A DNA stretch of 64,000 nucleotides from an uncultured Bacteroidales bacterium (GCA_903875045.1 CAIQUS010000069.1:41799-105798), one strand, 5' to 3'. Numbered from the stretch's first letter, positions 57,301 to 64,000 are shown. Translations and numbers: made by a program. The notes: generated by a model from the sequence alone, not told the origin.

Positions 57301-60300
57301 CCGGCGGCACACCATCACTTCAATATCAATGGCAATCATCGGCATCACCGGGCGGTGTTTACGCTGATATTTCAGGAGCCTCTTCCAGTACCTATACGAC
57401 AACAGCATTAACTTCAACAACCTACTACAAGGTTGTCATTTCTGCCACTGCTTCCGGTTGCGGAACCATAACGTCGGGTGAAACAGCAGTAACTGTGGTG
57501 AGCGATCCCGCGATTACCGTTGAACCCTTAGGAACGACTATTTGTACTGGTGGCACGCATACCATGACGGTAACCGCTACCGGTGGTACACCTTCCTTAA
57601 TATATCAATGGGAAAACTCCATAACAGGGACATCAGGACCATGGTCACCAATTACAGGTGCCACAAACTCATCGTACACTACCCCGGCATTGACCGTAAC
57701 AACCTATTACCATGTAACCGTGACGGCAACAGGAAATGACTGTAATCCTGTCACTTCAACAGCGGTAACAGTTACGGTGACACCTGATCCGGTGATTTCG
57801 GTACATCCAGTTGGAGGTCAGATATGTACCGGCGGAACCTGGGACATGTCTGTAACAGCAACAGGAGATCCGCTGACAAATCCAATTTCTTATCAATGGC
57901 AAATCTCGACTTCATCGGGGGGGACATATACTGACATTTCAGGCGCAAGCAGCGACACTTACAAAACGGATGCCCTTACTGAAACCCGATACTATAAGGT
58001 GCTCATTACCCAGGCCCCTTCAGGTTGCAGCACCCTTTCCAATTATGCAACCGTTTCGGTTGTTGCTGATCCTTCCATTTCAGTTCAGCCGTTGGGTGGT
58101 TCTATATGTACCGGCGGAATATGGAGCATGTCTGTAACGGCTTCAGGCGGTACACCTTCACTCCAGTATCAATGGCAATCGTCCGCATCACTGGGCGGTG
58201 TTTACGCTGATATTTCAGGAGCATCTTCCAGTACCTATACAACAACAGCATTAACTGTAACAACCTACTACAAGGTAGTCATTTCTGCCACAGCTTCTGG
58301 TTGCGGAACGGTTACTTCCGATCCGGCTACCGTTACGGTGGTGGATGATCCGGCAATTACAGTTCAACCCACAGGTACTGCCATTTGTACAGATGGCACG
58401 CATACCATGACGGTAACCGCTACCGGTGGTACGCCCTCCTTAAAATATCAATGGGAAAACTCCATAACAGGGTTATCAGGATCATGGTTACCAATTAATG
58501 GTGCGACAAATTCATCGTATCTGACCCCGGCATTGACCGTAACAACCTATTACCATGTAACTATAACGGCAACCGGGAATGACTGTAATCCTGTCACCTC
58601 AGAGACGGCAACAGTCATAGTGACGCCTGATCCGGTGATTTCGGTGCCTCCTTCCGGTGGTACAATCTGTAACGGAGGGACCTGGACTATGTCGGTAACT
58701 GCAAGTGGAGATCCATTAACAGGTGGTATTACTTACCAGTGGGAAATTGCCACTGCATTGGCAGGAACATATACGCCAGTTCCAGGTGCTACAAACAGCA
58801 CTTTTACAACGGCAACCCTTACTCTTACAAGATATTATAAAGTTCTCATCCAACAATCGCCATCCGGTTGCAGCACGCTCTCTAATGCTGCCACTGTTAC
58901 GGTTGTGGCTGATCCTTCCATTTCGGTGCATCCTGCCAGTGGTTCCATCTGTACAGGTGGAACCTGGAGCATGTCTGTGACGTCTGCAGGCGGTACACCT
59001 TCAAGACTTTACCAATGGCAATCTTCGTCTACTTTGCTGGGTACTTATACAGATATTTCTGGAGCCACTTCCAATTCATATACGACAGCAGTTTTAACTG
59101 CAACAACTTTTTACAAGGTAGTAGTTTCGGCGACAGGTTCAGGTTGCGGAACGGTTACTTCCAGTACGGCAACTGTTACAGTAGCTAATGATCCGGCGAT
59201 TACCGTTGAACCAACAGGTACTGCCATTTGTACCGGGGGTATCCATACCATGACTGTAACCGCTACCGGAGGTACTCCTTTACCATTGCGTTATCAATGG
59301 GAAAACTCTACAGTTGGTACATCAGGACCATGGTTACCAATTGTGGGTGCAACAACTGCAACCTACACCACCCCGCCATTGCTTGCCTCAACCTATTACC
59401 ATGTCACCGTATCTGCAACAGGGAATGATTGTAATCCTGTCACCTCAACAGCGGTTACAGTTACAGTTACGCCTGATCCGGTGATTTCGGTACAACCTGT
59501 TGGTGGTACGATCTGTACCGGTGGAACCTGGGATATGTCCGTGACAGCCAGCGGAGATCCCGCAACGGGTCCAATTTCTTACCAATGGCAAATCTCGACA
59601 TCATCCGGGGGGTCATATTCTGACATTTCAGGCGCAACCGAATACACTTATAAAACAGATGCCCTTACTGGTACCAGATACTATAAGGTACTCATTACAC
59701 AGGCGCCATCCGGCTGCAGCACGCTCTCTGATTTTGCCACCGTTACAGTTGTAGCAGATCCTTCCATTTCGGCACAGCCGATTGGTGGAGCCGTCTGCAT
59801 CGGTGGAACCTGGGACATGAGCGTAACAGCCACAGGGGGCACACCATCATTACAATATCAATGGCAATCGTCGGCCACTTCAGGAGGAAGTTATTCGAAT
59901 ATTTCCGGTGCCACTGAAAGCACTTATTCGGCAGTAGCATTGACAGCAACAACCTATTATAAGGTAGAAGTTTCTGCAACCGGATCAGGTTGCGGAACAG
60001 TAACTTCAGGTGAAACAACCGTAACGGTAAAGGGTGATCCCGGGATAACTGTTCAACCAGTCGGAGCAACTATTTGCACCGGAGGTAACCATGCCATGTC
60101 TGTAACTGCAACCGGCGGTACTCCTTTCCTGGTTTATCAATGGGGAAACTCCACCATAAGTGCAACAGGTCCGTGGACAGTTATAGTCGGGGCAACAACC
60201 TCATCCTACACAACTCCGGCCCTGACTGTCTCAACTTATTACATTGTAAGCATAACGGCAAGTGGAAGTGACTGTAATTCCGGCACATCAGATGTTGCAA

Positions 60301-63300
60301 CCGTAACAGTACTTCCAGATCCATCGATTACCCAACCGCCGGATCAGACCATCTGCAGTGGTTCCCCCGCACATTTGAGCGTTTCGGCAAACGATGGCGT
60401 ACCTCCTCTGCAATACCAATGGCTGACAGCAAGCAGTTGTGCTGGAATCTTCACACCGATTGACGGAGCGACACTAAGTACCTACGATACACCAAATCTG
60501 TCCTCGACATCATATTATAAGGTCCAGGTTTCATCTGCCGGGAACGGCTGTGATCCGGTTACATCCACCTGTATTACAGTTACCATTCCTCATATAACCG
60601 TGCAGCCTGTGGCAAGCACCACTATTTGTGATGGTGGTACCGTAACACTTTCCACAACTGCAATCGGAGGCACTGCCAGTTTCACCTATCAGTGGCAGGT
60701 ATCACCCCTCGATTGTGATTATGGATATTTCAATATCTCAGGGGCAACCAGCAACACCTATACAACCAATGCATTACCGGTAGGTGTCAGGTATTATAAG
60801 TGTATTATCAGCGTTACATCGCCGGGGTGTACCTCTTTGGAAACCTCTTGTGCAACTGTGACCATTCTGGCAGATCCGACCATTTCAGTTCAACCAACCG
60901 GTGGAACCATCAGTTGCAGCGGATCGACTCATACAATGAATGTTGCAGCCACCGGCGGAACCGGAACATTTAGTTACCAGTGGCAATACAATACAACCAG
61001 TTGCAGCAGTGGCTTCGCAAATATTACAGGAGCAACCAACAGCAGCTATAACACTGGCGCCCTGACCACAACGACCTATTATCAGGTCCTCGTGACCCAG
61101 AGTGTTCCGAGTTGTAATCAGTTGACATCAAGCTGTGCTACAGTGACGGTAACGACGACACCGACAGCCAACGCCGGACCAGATCAATTTATATGCAATG
61201 CCAACGCGGCCTTCCTGATCGGTAACGATCCTGCACCCGGAACAGGTTCCTGGAGTTTAGTTTCACCCTTACCTTCACCTTTTATTTATATCTTCCCAAC
61301 AACAGGAAGTTTTGCCATTGTTACCGGATTGACACCTGGAACCACCTATACATTCAGGTATACCATCACCAATGCAACCTGTACAACTACAGATGACGTT
61401 ATCATCACAAATTATACTCCATCAACTCCTGCTTTTGCAGGTTTAGACCAGAAACTTTGCTCAACATCTACCTCAGTAACACTCACGGGCAACACGCCTG
61501 TATACGGAACTGAAACCTATGTTTGGTCTCAAGTTTCGGGCGCTTCTGTCATCGTTCCAGCTGGTAATCCAACTACGGTAAGCGGCTTGTCTGCAGGAAC
61601 ATATACATTTGCATATACCATCACGAATGGTACTTGTGCTGGTTCACAAGATTTGATGGAGGTTATTTTGGCCGCTCCATGTAATGTGAATGCCGGACCA
61701 GATGCAACTATTTGCAGGGGTGCAACCTACCAACTTACGGGAGACACGGCTTTTTGCGGTACAATGGGCTGGGGTACCAATGGCGACGGATATTTTAACA
61801 ATTCGTTGCTTAAAGACCCTATATACACACCGGGGCCGACAGATATTGCAAATGGATCAGTTGTCCTCTATATTCAGTGTGCAAGCTGTTGTGGATTCCC
61901 TTGTCCTCCTGATCGAGATGAAATGACCTTGTATATTGTTACAGTGAACGCCGGATTGGATGCAACAGTTTGCAGCAGCGCTGCAAGTTATACACTGGCC
62001 GGAACAGCAACCAATCAAACAAGTGTTTTATGGACAACAGCCGGAACCGGTACATTTACCCCTTCTCCAGCCAATATTCTCAATGCAGTTTATGCACCAA
62101 GCGCAGCAGATAAATTGGCCGGCAGTGTTACCCTGATGTTGACAGCAACATTCACGGGTACACCCAGTTGTTCAGTGTCCGATGTTATGGTACTGCATTT
62201 TTCAACAGCCACAGCCACAGCAACCACCCTTACAAATGTCTCCTGCTTTGGTCAGGCTACCGGCGTAGCAAAAGTCACACCCGGTGGTGGAACAGCTCCT
62301 TATACTCAATTGTGGAGCAATGGAATGACCAATCCGACGATTAACGGACTTGTAGCAGGAACATATTACGTTACAGTAACCGATGCACTTGGGTGTACAG
62401 CCACCAGCAATACAATCATTACACAGCCGGCATCTGCCCTTACTGCAGGAATTTCCAGTCTGACAAATCCATTATGTTATGGAGGAACGAATGGGGCCGT
62501 TACCATAACAGCTGCCGGAGGCACTACGTCATACACTTATAAATTAAATAATGGGACTCCCCAGGCTACCGGTACTTTCAGCAATCTTGTAGCTGGAAGT
62601 TATAATGTACTTGTGACTGATGCCAACGGATGTGCATACTATTTAGCCTTCGAGTTGGTGCAACCATCCCTCTTGGTCGCCCAAATTGTAGGTTCCACGA
62701 ATGTCACCTGTTTTGGTGCGGCAAATGGAACCGCAACTGTAAATCCCACAGGAGGAACAACGGATTATACCTATAGGTGGAGTACTTCACCTGCCCAGAC
62801 CACCGCAATGGCAACCGGATTATCTCAGGGAACCTACACCGTTACTGTTACCGATGCACACAGTTGCACAGCAACTGCCGGTGTTACCATTACCTCACCA
62901 TCGTCTGCTCTTGCCATCACAACTGGTACAGTTACAGATGTTACCTGCAACGGTGGTCAGAACGGAAGCATAGATATTACAGTATCCGGAGGCACCACTG
63001 CATATAGTTATGCATGGAGCAATGGTTACAATGCCCAGGATCCGAGCGGTCTCGCCGCAGGAAGCTATACGGTTATTGTAACCGATGCTCAAGGCTGCAC
63101 TGCGACACAAGGATATATTTTGACCGAACCTGCTGCCTTGACATTATCAGTTACCAGCATCGTAAATACGCAGTGCAATGCATCGATAGGTTCAGTAACA
63201 CTTTCCTCAGGAGGTGTTACCGGGACATTTACTTTGAACGGGGCCTCCCAATCAGGAGTAACTACCGCAACATTTTCATTGTTGGCAGCAGGCTATTATA

Positions 63301-64000
63301 CAGCATACTTTACAGCCGCATCAACCTCATGCACTGCCACAACCAGTTTCAATATCATCAACCAAAACAGCACACTCGCTGCAACAGTAAGCTTTACCGA
63401 ACCACTTTGTTTTGGGGGAACAGTAACGGCAATAGTTACTGCCACAGGCGGGACCACTCCATATTCTTATGACCTGAATGGATTGACACCCGGCAACACC
63501 AGTGGTGTATTTGACGACCTTGGTGCAGGGAGTTATAATGTTTTGGTCACCGACCTTAACGGTTGCACCTATACTTTAGCTTTTGACATTGACCAGCCTG
63601 CCCTTTTGATCGCCCAGATTGTTGGTTCAACGAACATCACCTGCAATGGCTTCTCCAATGGAACAGCCACGGTAAATGCCACCGGCGGAACGACAAATTA
63701 TTCATATACCTGGAGCACCTCACCAGCCCAGACGGCAGCCATGGCTACCGGCCTGACATCTGGCACCTATTCCGTAACAGTTACGGATGCCCACAGTTGC
63801 ACAGCGACGGCGAATGTAACGATCACGCAGCCTTCAGCGTTATCCGCAACAGGTTCCACTGTGACCAATGTATTGTGTTACGGGAATTCAACCGGTGTGG
63901 CGACAGTCGCCCCTGCCGGTGGAACTTCACCATACACTTACCTGTGGAGCAATGGCTCATCAGATGTGACTGCAGTTGGATTAGCCGCAGGTACCTACAC
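45324..64000 (+). CDS. Giant repetitive surface protein, SprB-like adhesin (partial, C-terminus outside window)
   Basis: One frame is open from ATG 45,324 to the window end: at least 6,225 codons with no stop. I checked the phase at several points (47,160, 49,248, 51,720, 57,597, 63,600 and 63,960) and all agree. The product has a signal peptide (cleavage after VHA, residue 38). It then has about 14 PKD-like modules (typical ADAGPDQ), a SprB-repeat block (VTDANGC), a second PKD-like stretch, about 34 Ig-like modules (YQW), four more PKD-like modules and a new SprB block. Composition is rich in Thr, Ser and Gly and poor in charged residues. No sorting domain is visible; it should lie downstream. 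It resembles SprB-type adhesins exported by T9SS. Function in gliding or adhesion is inferred. It is probably transcribed from the 44,751 promoter. Confidence 0.93.
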   Translation, partial: MKHVLRFAGIQGNKKFSIVLLLMTWAFLLPWFNQGVHAQNCTVNAGVNDSICPNQVLKLYGTSAGSYTGAGNIHWTQRSGPSVTITNPYDLNTTVTGYTSGGSYSFYLWAKCLDGTLVRDSVNVHIFDLTTADAGPDQYHCPGNGVITMAGNAPGVGQSGLWTVEGANNGVQIVSPTSPTTLINLLPGSCGITVLRWTIRGQYSCRSYDEVSITNLGGVTTVNAGPDQNIGGCYSLTTSTTLAASNGGCGYYGQSGYWTVVSGPNNPTFSNQASNTSSLSNLIQGTYTLKWTVSGSCANGSDLVVITVAPALGGVTGASAGGGQIFCDGRTTFTLTGNNPLNANETGTWLQTAGPSATINSPSTPITTVTVPPTTSGTYTFSYTILNTVTNCSSSASTSVVYNVPPTITLGGNIVLPCADSIATITYSSTGNGTIQYSIISGPTNWFYPSFPTPYADASYPTQEIYHLSKVGTYTIRFRITPGTGAACTTVSSDLTVTTSQLPESSNSGTPQILGCNITQTHLSGNIPKLDKGTGYWTAVRWPGYPGGTPATMEDPTLYNTLISNLVPGIYRFRWTISNGIACPPVISDTRVIVVNAAPTQADAGFDSTVCYGSPFVLQGNAPALNEWGYWSVTPSGPTFSNFTSARAIVNGLALNTLYTFTWHIYNACSSNSDAVNIQTTFDLGPIQAYAGPDQCVQPATTTTVQLAGNDPSPGTGMWRQIPADTPPVTITDPTSQTTTVTNLSPGTFKFEWAITHNGCGPTRDTVMITISDPVTPAYAGVSRTKCGDTIYLAGNTPLNAGEIGVWTQTSGNAGPIILDTLSPTTLVSNFMSGVYQFRWTISNGACSSNSSTVTYWISIPPSTADAGPDQVRCGFNNVTLAAAVPTSGTGSWTVSSGPNTPVFSSYTDPGAVVTGMITGTYHFLWTVSGGPYCAISQDEVTVVLYESANAGTDQTYCDATTVELTGNVGSTGVWTYVSGPSTPTITPTVPASNKATVTPLFTGTYTFQYSVSYAGGTCISSDLVNVIISGQPTTANAGPEQSFCRLTTPYTIYLHGNTPDPGHGTGAWSRLSPTSDAGSFSNVNDPLATYSPAIGGLYLFQWKITDGTCSSSSQVRVNLYDPPSPSNAGATQEVCGNQTYLAANTPTAGIGTWTQEAGGPTVAVFNSLISPTTLVTNLITGTYVFRWTITNGPLCPSTTSTVTVNVHTNPSTPAAGVDQQFCESTPPLTALLDGNTISTGTGLWYQSASDPTQGVTFVSVSDPTTTATFPQPGSYHLIWQATNTYSGGSCILRDTVKITIDQSPATPDAGPDILQCKLHPLNLNAKAPTDGNGCIYYLAATITQPTTFSARVNSSSNVTCYGAADGTATVVATGGTSGYTYLWNTTPAKTTATVTNLSPQTYIVTVTDANGCTTTANITITSPSAAILVSGTKTNPTCYGSNNGRIHAVVSGGTPAYTYAWSNGYNAHDLSGLTAGTYTVIVTDANGCTAEKSYLLTEPAAVSLTSGSIVNTSCNALTGSVLLTGSEAGTVTLNGVSKASPATYSSQSAGNYTATFAATTNGCSASNNFIISNSSTLSATVGFTNPLCHGGTITATVTASGGAPPYSYLLNGTTPSATGEFTGLGAGSYNVLVMDDNGCIYKVVFNIEEPSQVTATIISSTNVSCYGGSGGAATVNGAGGTAPYVYAWSANAASQTTATATGLAAGSYTVTVTDAHSCTAQASVSITSPAAPLSIYYLIPVNPTSNGGSNGSITIFVTGGTSAYSYAWSNYATTQNLSALSAGTYSVIVTDTKGCTATDGYTLTQPDAISLTASNIVNTNCNTSVGSVLLTGSEPGTVTLNGVTMNSPAAFTGLEAGYYTATFITAGGLTQSTNFIIGNSNNPLSTTVVTTPAQCPGGTGTITVTASGGIPPYIYVLNGSTVSTTGIFTGLGAGEYSIQVTNMVGTWSLNAGTTGPGPVTIVKPHSPKTEILGTNVGTYLFDWTISSGVCPSKTDQVEVTILEFPPGAIAGPPQKICVETSTYMAGNSPGALPNVGTWTQVAGTDGGPQTLSFVDEHNPTTLVNGFNATGASLPVTYKIVWTVSNESCSSSDTIPVTKYPDVTLTCTPDATICSGGALDLSVTASGGAGAGSYLYQWESSPTNAAPWTSITGATDSSYTTPALTSDMYYRVTVQCGFVTCTTHVTVVPDPVISSITTNQTLCTGADVNLEVVATGGTPELLYQWYSGATCGGAINEISGATNSSYSPSGITQTTYYKAKVWSSGNGCATVYSDCASVDIPDISVQPAGSVVCNGATYTMNVEAIGGTATFTYQWQYSATSGGGFANISGATATSYTTPALTSDHHYYYRVMVGVHSSNIPECPDIISQEADVHAVDDPIISSQSGDQRICTGGNATFSVTVSGGTGTSLYQWQSATSCAVPGDWADIDGASNSSYTTPAMNTPGSYYYRANITQTGLSCGALTSNCMNLIVSADPTVSVLPVIATICSGGTQLLTASASGGTGDFIYQWQSNTFSCSGGWSNINGATDATYAATGLTQTTYYRIGATSTGNGCGTGYSDCVPVGVPRITTQPADGFICNNGSYLLTVGVDEGGGTLSYQWQLYNGSSYDIIPGATNSSYLATGLANGTYKYKCEMVISPVVCPNLVTREVTVIATTDPVITSGSDQTICTGGTATFAVSVSGGTGDFLYQWQNATSCTDPGDWANISGATNVSYNTGVIGVASTKYYRCIVTQAGTGCTPQASACMILTITDDPIVSVLPLTTTVCAPASTELVASASGGTGVFSYQWQSNTTGCSGSWANISGATSLSYAPTGLTQTTYYQIVVNQTGNGCGPITSACATVSVPRITVQPSGTSICAGSNYTMSVTVDGGTATLGYQWQSAPSSGGSYTDISGATASSYNTSVLAVGDYYYKCAITVTTPNCGILTTNEVHVAVVATPDVTLGPGDQIICSGGSATFTVSVSGGTGTTSYQWQYSNAATCSVNPLDWNDISGATGTTYNTGAVIPAGTTFYRCVVTQTGAGCTPNYNFNCLKLEVFADPVITSQPSNATICLGGEGNLSVTVSGGTSGTNYQWQSNALGCLAGFTDISGATDASYTAIGLTTSTYFKVNITQTGSSCGVTSSCAKITVTSDPISSNPIGTTICYGGTHTMSVSPTGGTGTFTYQWEDSPDQSVFTLIPGATSSSYATSALTATTYYRVVINQTGSGCGQITTGYATVAIVDKPAITVQPVGLNICAGGTHILTVTATGGTPALVYQWQSSATGAAPWTNVGTNSSSYTTPALATTTHYRVLVSATASGCDQVTSATAIVTVFADPAISVHPLGTTLCSGENHSMSVTASGDPEFGSVLYQWQSSTTGCSGFANIGGATSSTYEAIALTQTRYYRVVVSQSGNGCGPVYSNCATVTIPAITAQSAGTTICENGTYSMSVTVSGGSSTLAYQWQEKISGTYQDISGATSSTYLTDALTAATYYYQCVVTVTSPDCGTLTTAEIPVVVLGKPNVTLGPGDQTICTGSGTSFTVSVTGGTGTITYQWQSGTGADCASVSNWTAITGATTTTYNTGTISTPGITYYRCVVSQSGAGCLPVYNFECLKLTVQGTEITTQPQNSTICNGGQQTLSATIVGATSGTTYQWQSTLYGCASSFTNISGATDATYLTPALTTSTYYKLKVTESGCLTTSGCAKVTVVADPISADPTGATICEGGTHTMSVSPTGGTGSFIYQWEDSPDHITFSAISGATESSYMTTALTSTTYYRVAITQTGLGCAVTTGYATVTVVPDPTIGTQPVGAAICTGGNHTMSVIASGGTPSLNYQWESSEVSATGPWTPLVGATNSFYTTPALIITTYYHVSVTATGNDCNTATSIPATVTVTNDPVISVQPADGTICTGGTWDLSVTASGHPLTNPIAYQWEISASSGGTFLPITGATNSTYTTNVLAVTTYYKVLITQAPSGCSTLSDLATVTVVADPSISVQPVGGAICTGGIWSMSVTASGGTPSLQYQWQSSASPGGVYADISGASSSTYTTTALTSTTYYKVVISATASGCGTITSGETAVTVVSDPAITVEPLGTTICTGGTHTMTVTATGGTPSLIYQWENSITGTSGPWSPITGATNSSYTTPALTVTTYYHVTVTATGNDCNPVTSTAVTVTVTPDPVISVHPVGGQICTGGTWDMSVTATGDPLTNPISYQWQISTSSGGTYTDISGASSDTYKTDALTETRYYKVLITQAPSGCSTLSNYATVSVVADPSISVQPLGGSICTGGIWSMSVTASGGTPSLQYQWQSSASLGGVYADISGASSSTYTTTALTVTTYYKVVISATASGCGTVTSDPATVTVVDDPAITVQPTGTAICTDGTHTMTVTATGGTPSLKYQWENSITGLSGSWLPINGATNSSYLTPALTVTTYYHVTITATGNDCNPVTSETATVIVTPDPVISVPPSGGTICNGGTWTMSVTASGDPLTGGITYQWEIATALAGTYTPVPGATNSTFTTATLTLTRYYKVLIQQSPSGCSTLSNAATVTVVADPSISVHPASGSICTGGTWSMSVTSAGGTPSRLYQWQSSSTLLGTYTDISGATSNSYTTAVLTATTFYKVVVSATGSGCGTVTSSTATVTVANDPAITVEPTGTAICTGGIHTMTVTATGGTPLPLRYQWENSTVGTSGPWLPIVGATTATYTTPPLLASTYYHVTVSATGNDCNPVTSTAVTVTVTPDPVISVQPVGGTICTGGTWDMSVTASGDPATGPISYQWQISTSSGGSYSDISGATEYTYKTDALTGTRYYKVLITQAPSGCSTLSDFATVTVVADPSISAQPIGGAVCIGGTWDMSVTATGGTPSLQYQWQSSATSGGSYSNISGATESTYSAVALTATTYYKVEVSATGSGCGTVTSGETTVTVKGDPGITVQPVGATICTGGNHAMSVTATGGTPFLVYQWGNSTISATGPWTVIVGATTSSYTTPALTVSTYYIVSITASGSDCNSGTSDVATVTVLPDPSITQPPDQTICSGSPAHLSVSANDGVPPLQYQWLTASSCAGIFTPIDGATLSTYDTPNLSSTSYYKVQVSSAGNGCDPVTSTCITVTIPHITVQPVASTTICDGGTVTLSTTAIGGTASFTYQWQVSPLDCDYGYFNISGATSNTYTTNALPVGVRYYKCIISVTSPGCTSLETSCATVTILADPTISVQPTGGTISCSGSTHTMNVAATGGTGTFSYQWQYNTTSCSSGFANITGATNSSYNTGALTTTTYYQVLVTQSVPSCNQLTSSCATVTVTTTPTANAGPDQFICNANAAFLIGNDPAPGTGSWSLVSPLPSPFIYIFPTTGSFAIVTGLTPGTTYTFRYTITNATCTTTDDVIITNYTPSTPAFAGLDQKLCSTSTSVTLTGNTPVYGTETYVWSQVSGASVIVPAGNPTTVSGLSAGTYTFAYTITNGTCAGSQDLMEVILAAPCNVNAGPDATICRGATYQLTGDTAFCGTMGWGTNGDGYFNNSLLKDPIYTPGPTDIANGSVVLYIQCASCCGFPCPPDRDEMTLYIVTVNAGLDATVCSSAASYTLAGTATNQTSVLWTTAGTGTFTPSPANILNAVYAPSAADKLAGSVTLMLTATFTGTPSCSVSDVMVLHFSTATATATTLTNVSCFGQATGVAKVTPGGGTAPYTQLWSNGMTNPTINGLVAGTYYVTVTDALGCTATSNTIITQPASALTAGISSLTNPLCYGGTNGAVTITAAGGTTSYTYKLNNGTPQATGTFSNLVAGSYNVLVTDANGCAYYLAFELVQPSLLVAQIVGSTNVTCFGAANGTATVNPTGGTTDYTYRWSTSPAQTTAMATGLSQGTYTVTVTDAHSCTATAGVTITSPSSALAITTGTVTDVTCNGGQNGSIDITVSGGTTAYSYAWSNGYNAQDPSGLAAGSYTVIVTDAQGCTATQGYILTEPAALTLSVTSIVNTQCNASIGSVTLSSGGVTGTFTLNGASQSGVTTATFSLLAAGYYTAYFTAASTSCTATTSFNIINQNSTLAATVSFTEPLCFGGTVTAIVTATGGTTPYSYDLNGLTPGNTSGVFDDLGAGSYNVLVTDLNGCTYTLAFDIDQPALLIAQIVGSTNITCNGFSNGTATVNATGGTTNYSYTWSTSPAQTAAMATGLTSGTYSVTVTDAHSCTATANVTITQPSALSATGSTVTNVLCYGNSTGVATVAPAGGTSPYTYLWSNGSSDVTAVGLAAGTY
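45441..49322 (+). other. PKD-like module block 1 of the giant protein
   Basis: About 14 modules of 85-100 residues, with consensus ADAGPDQ-xxC, later GxWTxxSGP, then PTTxVxxLxPGTYxFxWTI. A fifteenth begins (PDAGPDILQCKLHPLNLNAKAPTDG) and is cut at 49,322 by the SprB block. Confidence 0.85.
49323..51152 (+). other. SprB-repeat block that splits a PKD-like module
   Basis: 1,830 bp (610 codons) of SprB-type modules (VTCYG...TVTDANGC), arranged as two copies of a four-module higher-order unit (921 bp between equivalent IVNT motifs at 49,851 and 50,772). The sequence on the left ends inside a PKD-like module and the sequence on the right continues it (VGTWSLNAG...WTISSGVCPSKTDQVEV). Confidence 0.85.
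51153..51630 (+). other. PKD-like stretch after the SprB block
   Basis: The second half of the split module is followed by one full module (IAGPPQKICVETSTYMAGNS...VWTVSNESCSSSDTIPVTKYPD). The Ig-like series then begins. Confidence 0.8.
51630..61150 (+). other. Ig-like module array, about 34 copies
   Basis: Counting YQW motifs gives about 34 modules of roughly 280 bp, each with TIC-GG, YQWQ, ISGAT-SSYTTPALT and TTYYxV segments and usually two Cys. From about 56.7 to 60.4 kb three-module units repeat with a period of 843-846 bp. Such Ig-like modules are known from T9SS-exported proteins. Confidence 0.85.
61150..62200 (+). other. PKD-like module block 2
   Basis: Four modules start at about 61,160 (ANAGPDQFICNAN), 61,430 (AFAGLDQKLCSTS), 61,680 (VNAGPDATICRGA) and 61,945 (VNAGLDATVCSSA). 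The third has a cysteine-rich loop (QCASCCGFPCPPD). Confidence 0.8.
62205..64000 (+). other. SprB-repeat block 2, continuing past the window
   Basis: SprB-type modules repeat in the same four-module order as the 49.3-51.2 kb block (LCYGG-KLNNG, TCFG-TSPAQTTAMATGL, TCNGG-WSNGYNAQD, QCNASIGSVTL). The frame is open at the last base. Confidence 0.85.

Noticed and set aside
46576..63472. Many short open frames on both strands inside the giant gene
   Set aside because: All lie in other frames of the repetitive coding sequence and have repetitive or low-complexity products; the long frame explains the region.
1..64000. tRNA, rRNA, tmRNA and RNase P RNA
   Set aside because: No intergenic stretch shows the expected conserved stems or loops; the larger gaps are explained by repeats and leaders.

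Overview
The window comes from a Bacteroidota (Bacteroidetes) chromosome. Several things point the same way: type IX secretion (T9SS) C-terminal sorting domains on secreted proteins, PorT and GldA homologues, promoters of the TTTG / TAnnTTTG type, a SecA of 1,095 residues with a zinc-binding tail, and the PASTA - secreted protein - RluD cluster divergent from ddl. No rRNA, tRNA, CRISPR array or transposase gene was recognised.

Layout. 1-13 kb holds mostly minus-strand housekeeping and envelope genes: gmk (partial), yicC, an EamA transporter, a small heat-shock protein, plsC, rluD, a T9SS cargo protein and a PASTA protein, then plus-strand ddl and rdgB, then a GDSL lipoprotein and an OmpP1/FadL porin. 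13.5-24.5 kb holds a DUF2027/Smr protein, two T9SS cargo proteins, metK behind a SAM-II-like riboswitch, gldA, a DUF4143 ATPase and a Pif1-like helicase. 24.8-36 kb is a plus-strand core block: rplM-rpsI-rpsB-tsf, ubiE/menG-porT, coaD, a thioredoxin-like protein, secA, pyrH and frr. 36-41 kb looks like an amino-sugar salvage cluster: a GH20 hexosaminidase, a sugar-kinase-like protein and a POT/MFS transporter. 41-64 kb is the most unusual part: a soluble PAS histidine kinase, a LuxR-type regulator, a palindromic repeat element, a second regulator that has lost its DNA-binding domain, and one open frame from 45,324 to the window end (at least 6,225 codons).

The giant frame encodes an exported surface protein (signal peptide, then PKD-like, SprB, about 34 Ig-like, PKD-like and SprB modules). 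It is probably a T9SS-exported, SprB-like adhesin. The window also encodes other parts of that machinery (PorT, GldA) and several other T9SS cargo proteins. A consensus promoter in front of the truncated regulator probably reads into the giant gene, so the kinase/regulator locus is a plausible controller. Its modules form higher-order repeats, and one block of SprB modules splits a PKD-like module in two.

A second theme is a dense set of short tandem repeats with 7-, 8- and 9-bp units between genes. They form stop codons of genes (rluD, rdgB, ddl), sit in leaders (metK, the Smr gene), make hairpins between convergent genes, and lie inside two coding sequences (gldA and the DUF4143 ATPase). 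In gldA and the ATPase a change of one unit would shift the reading frame.
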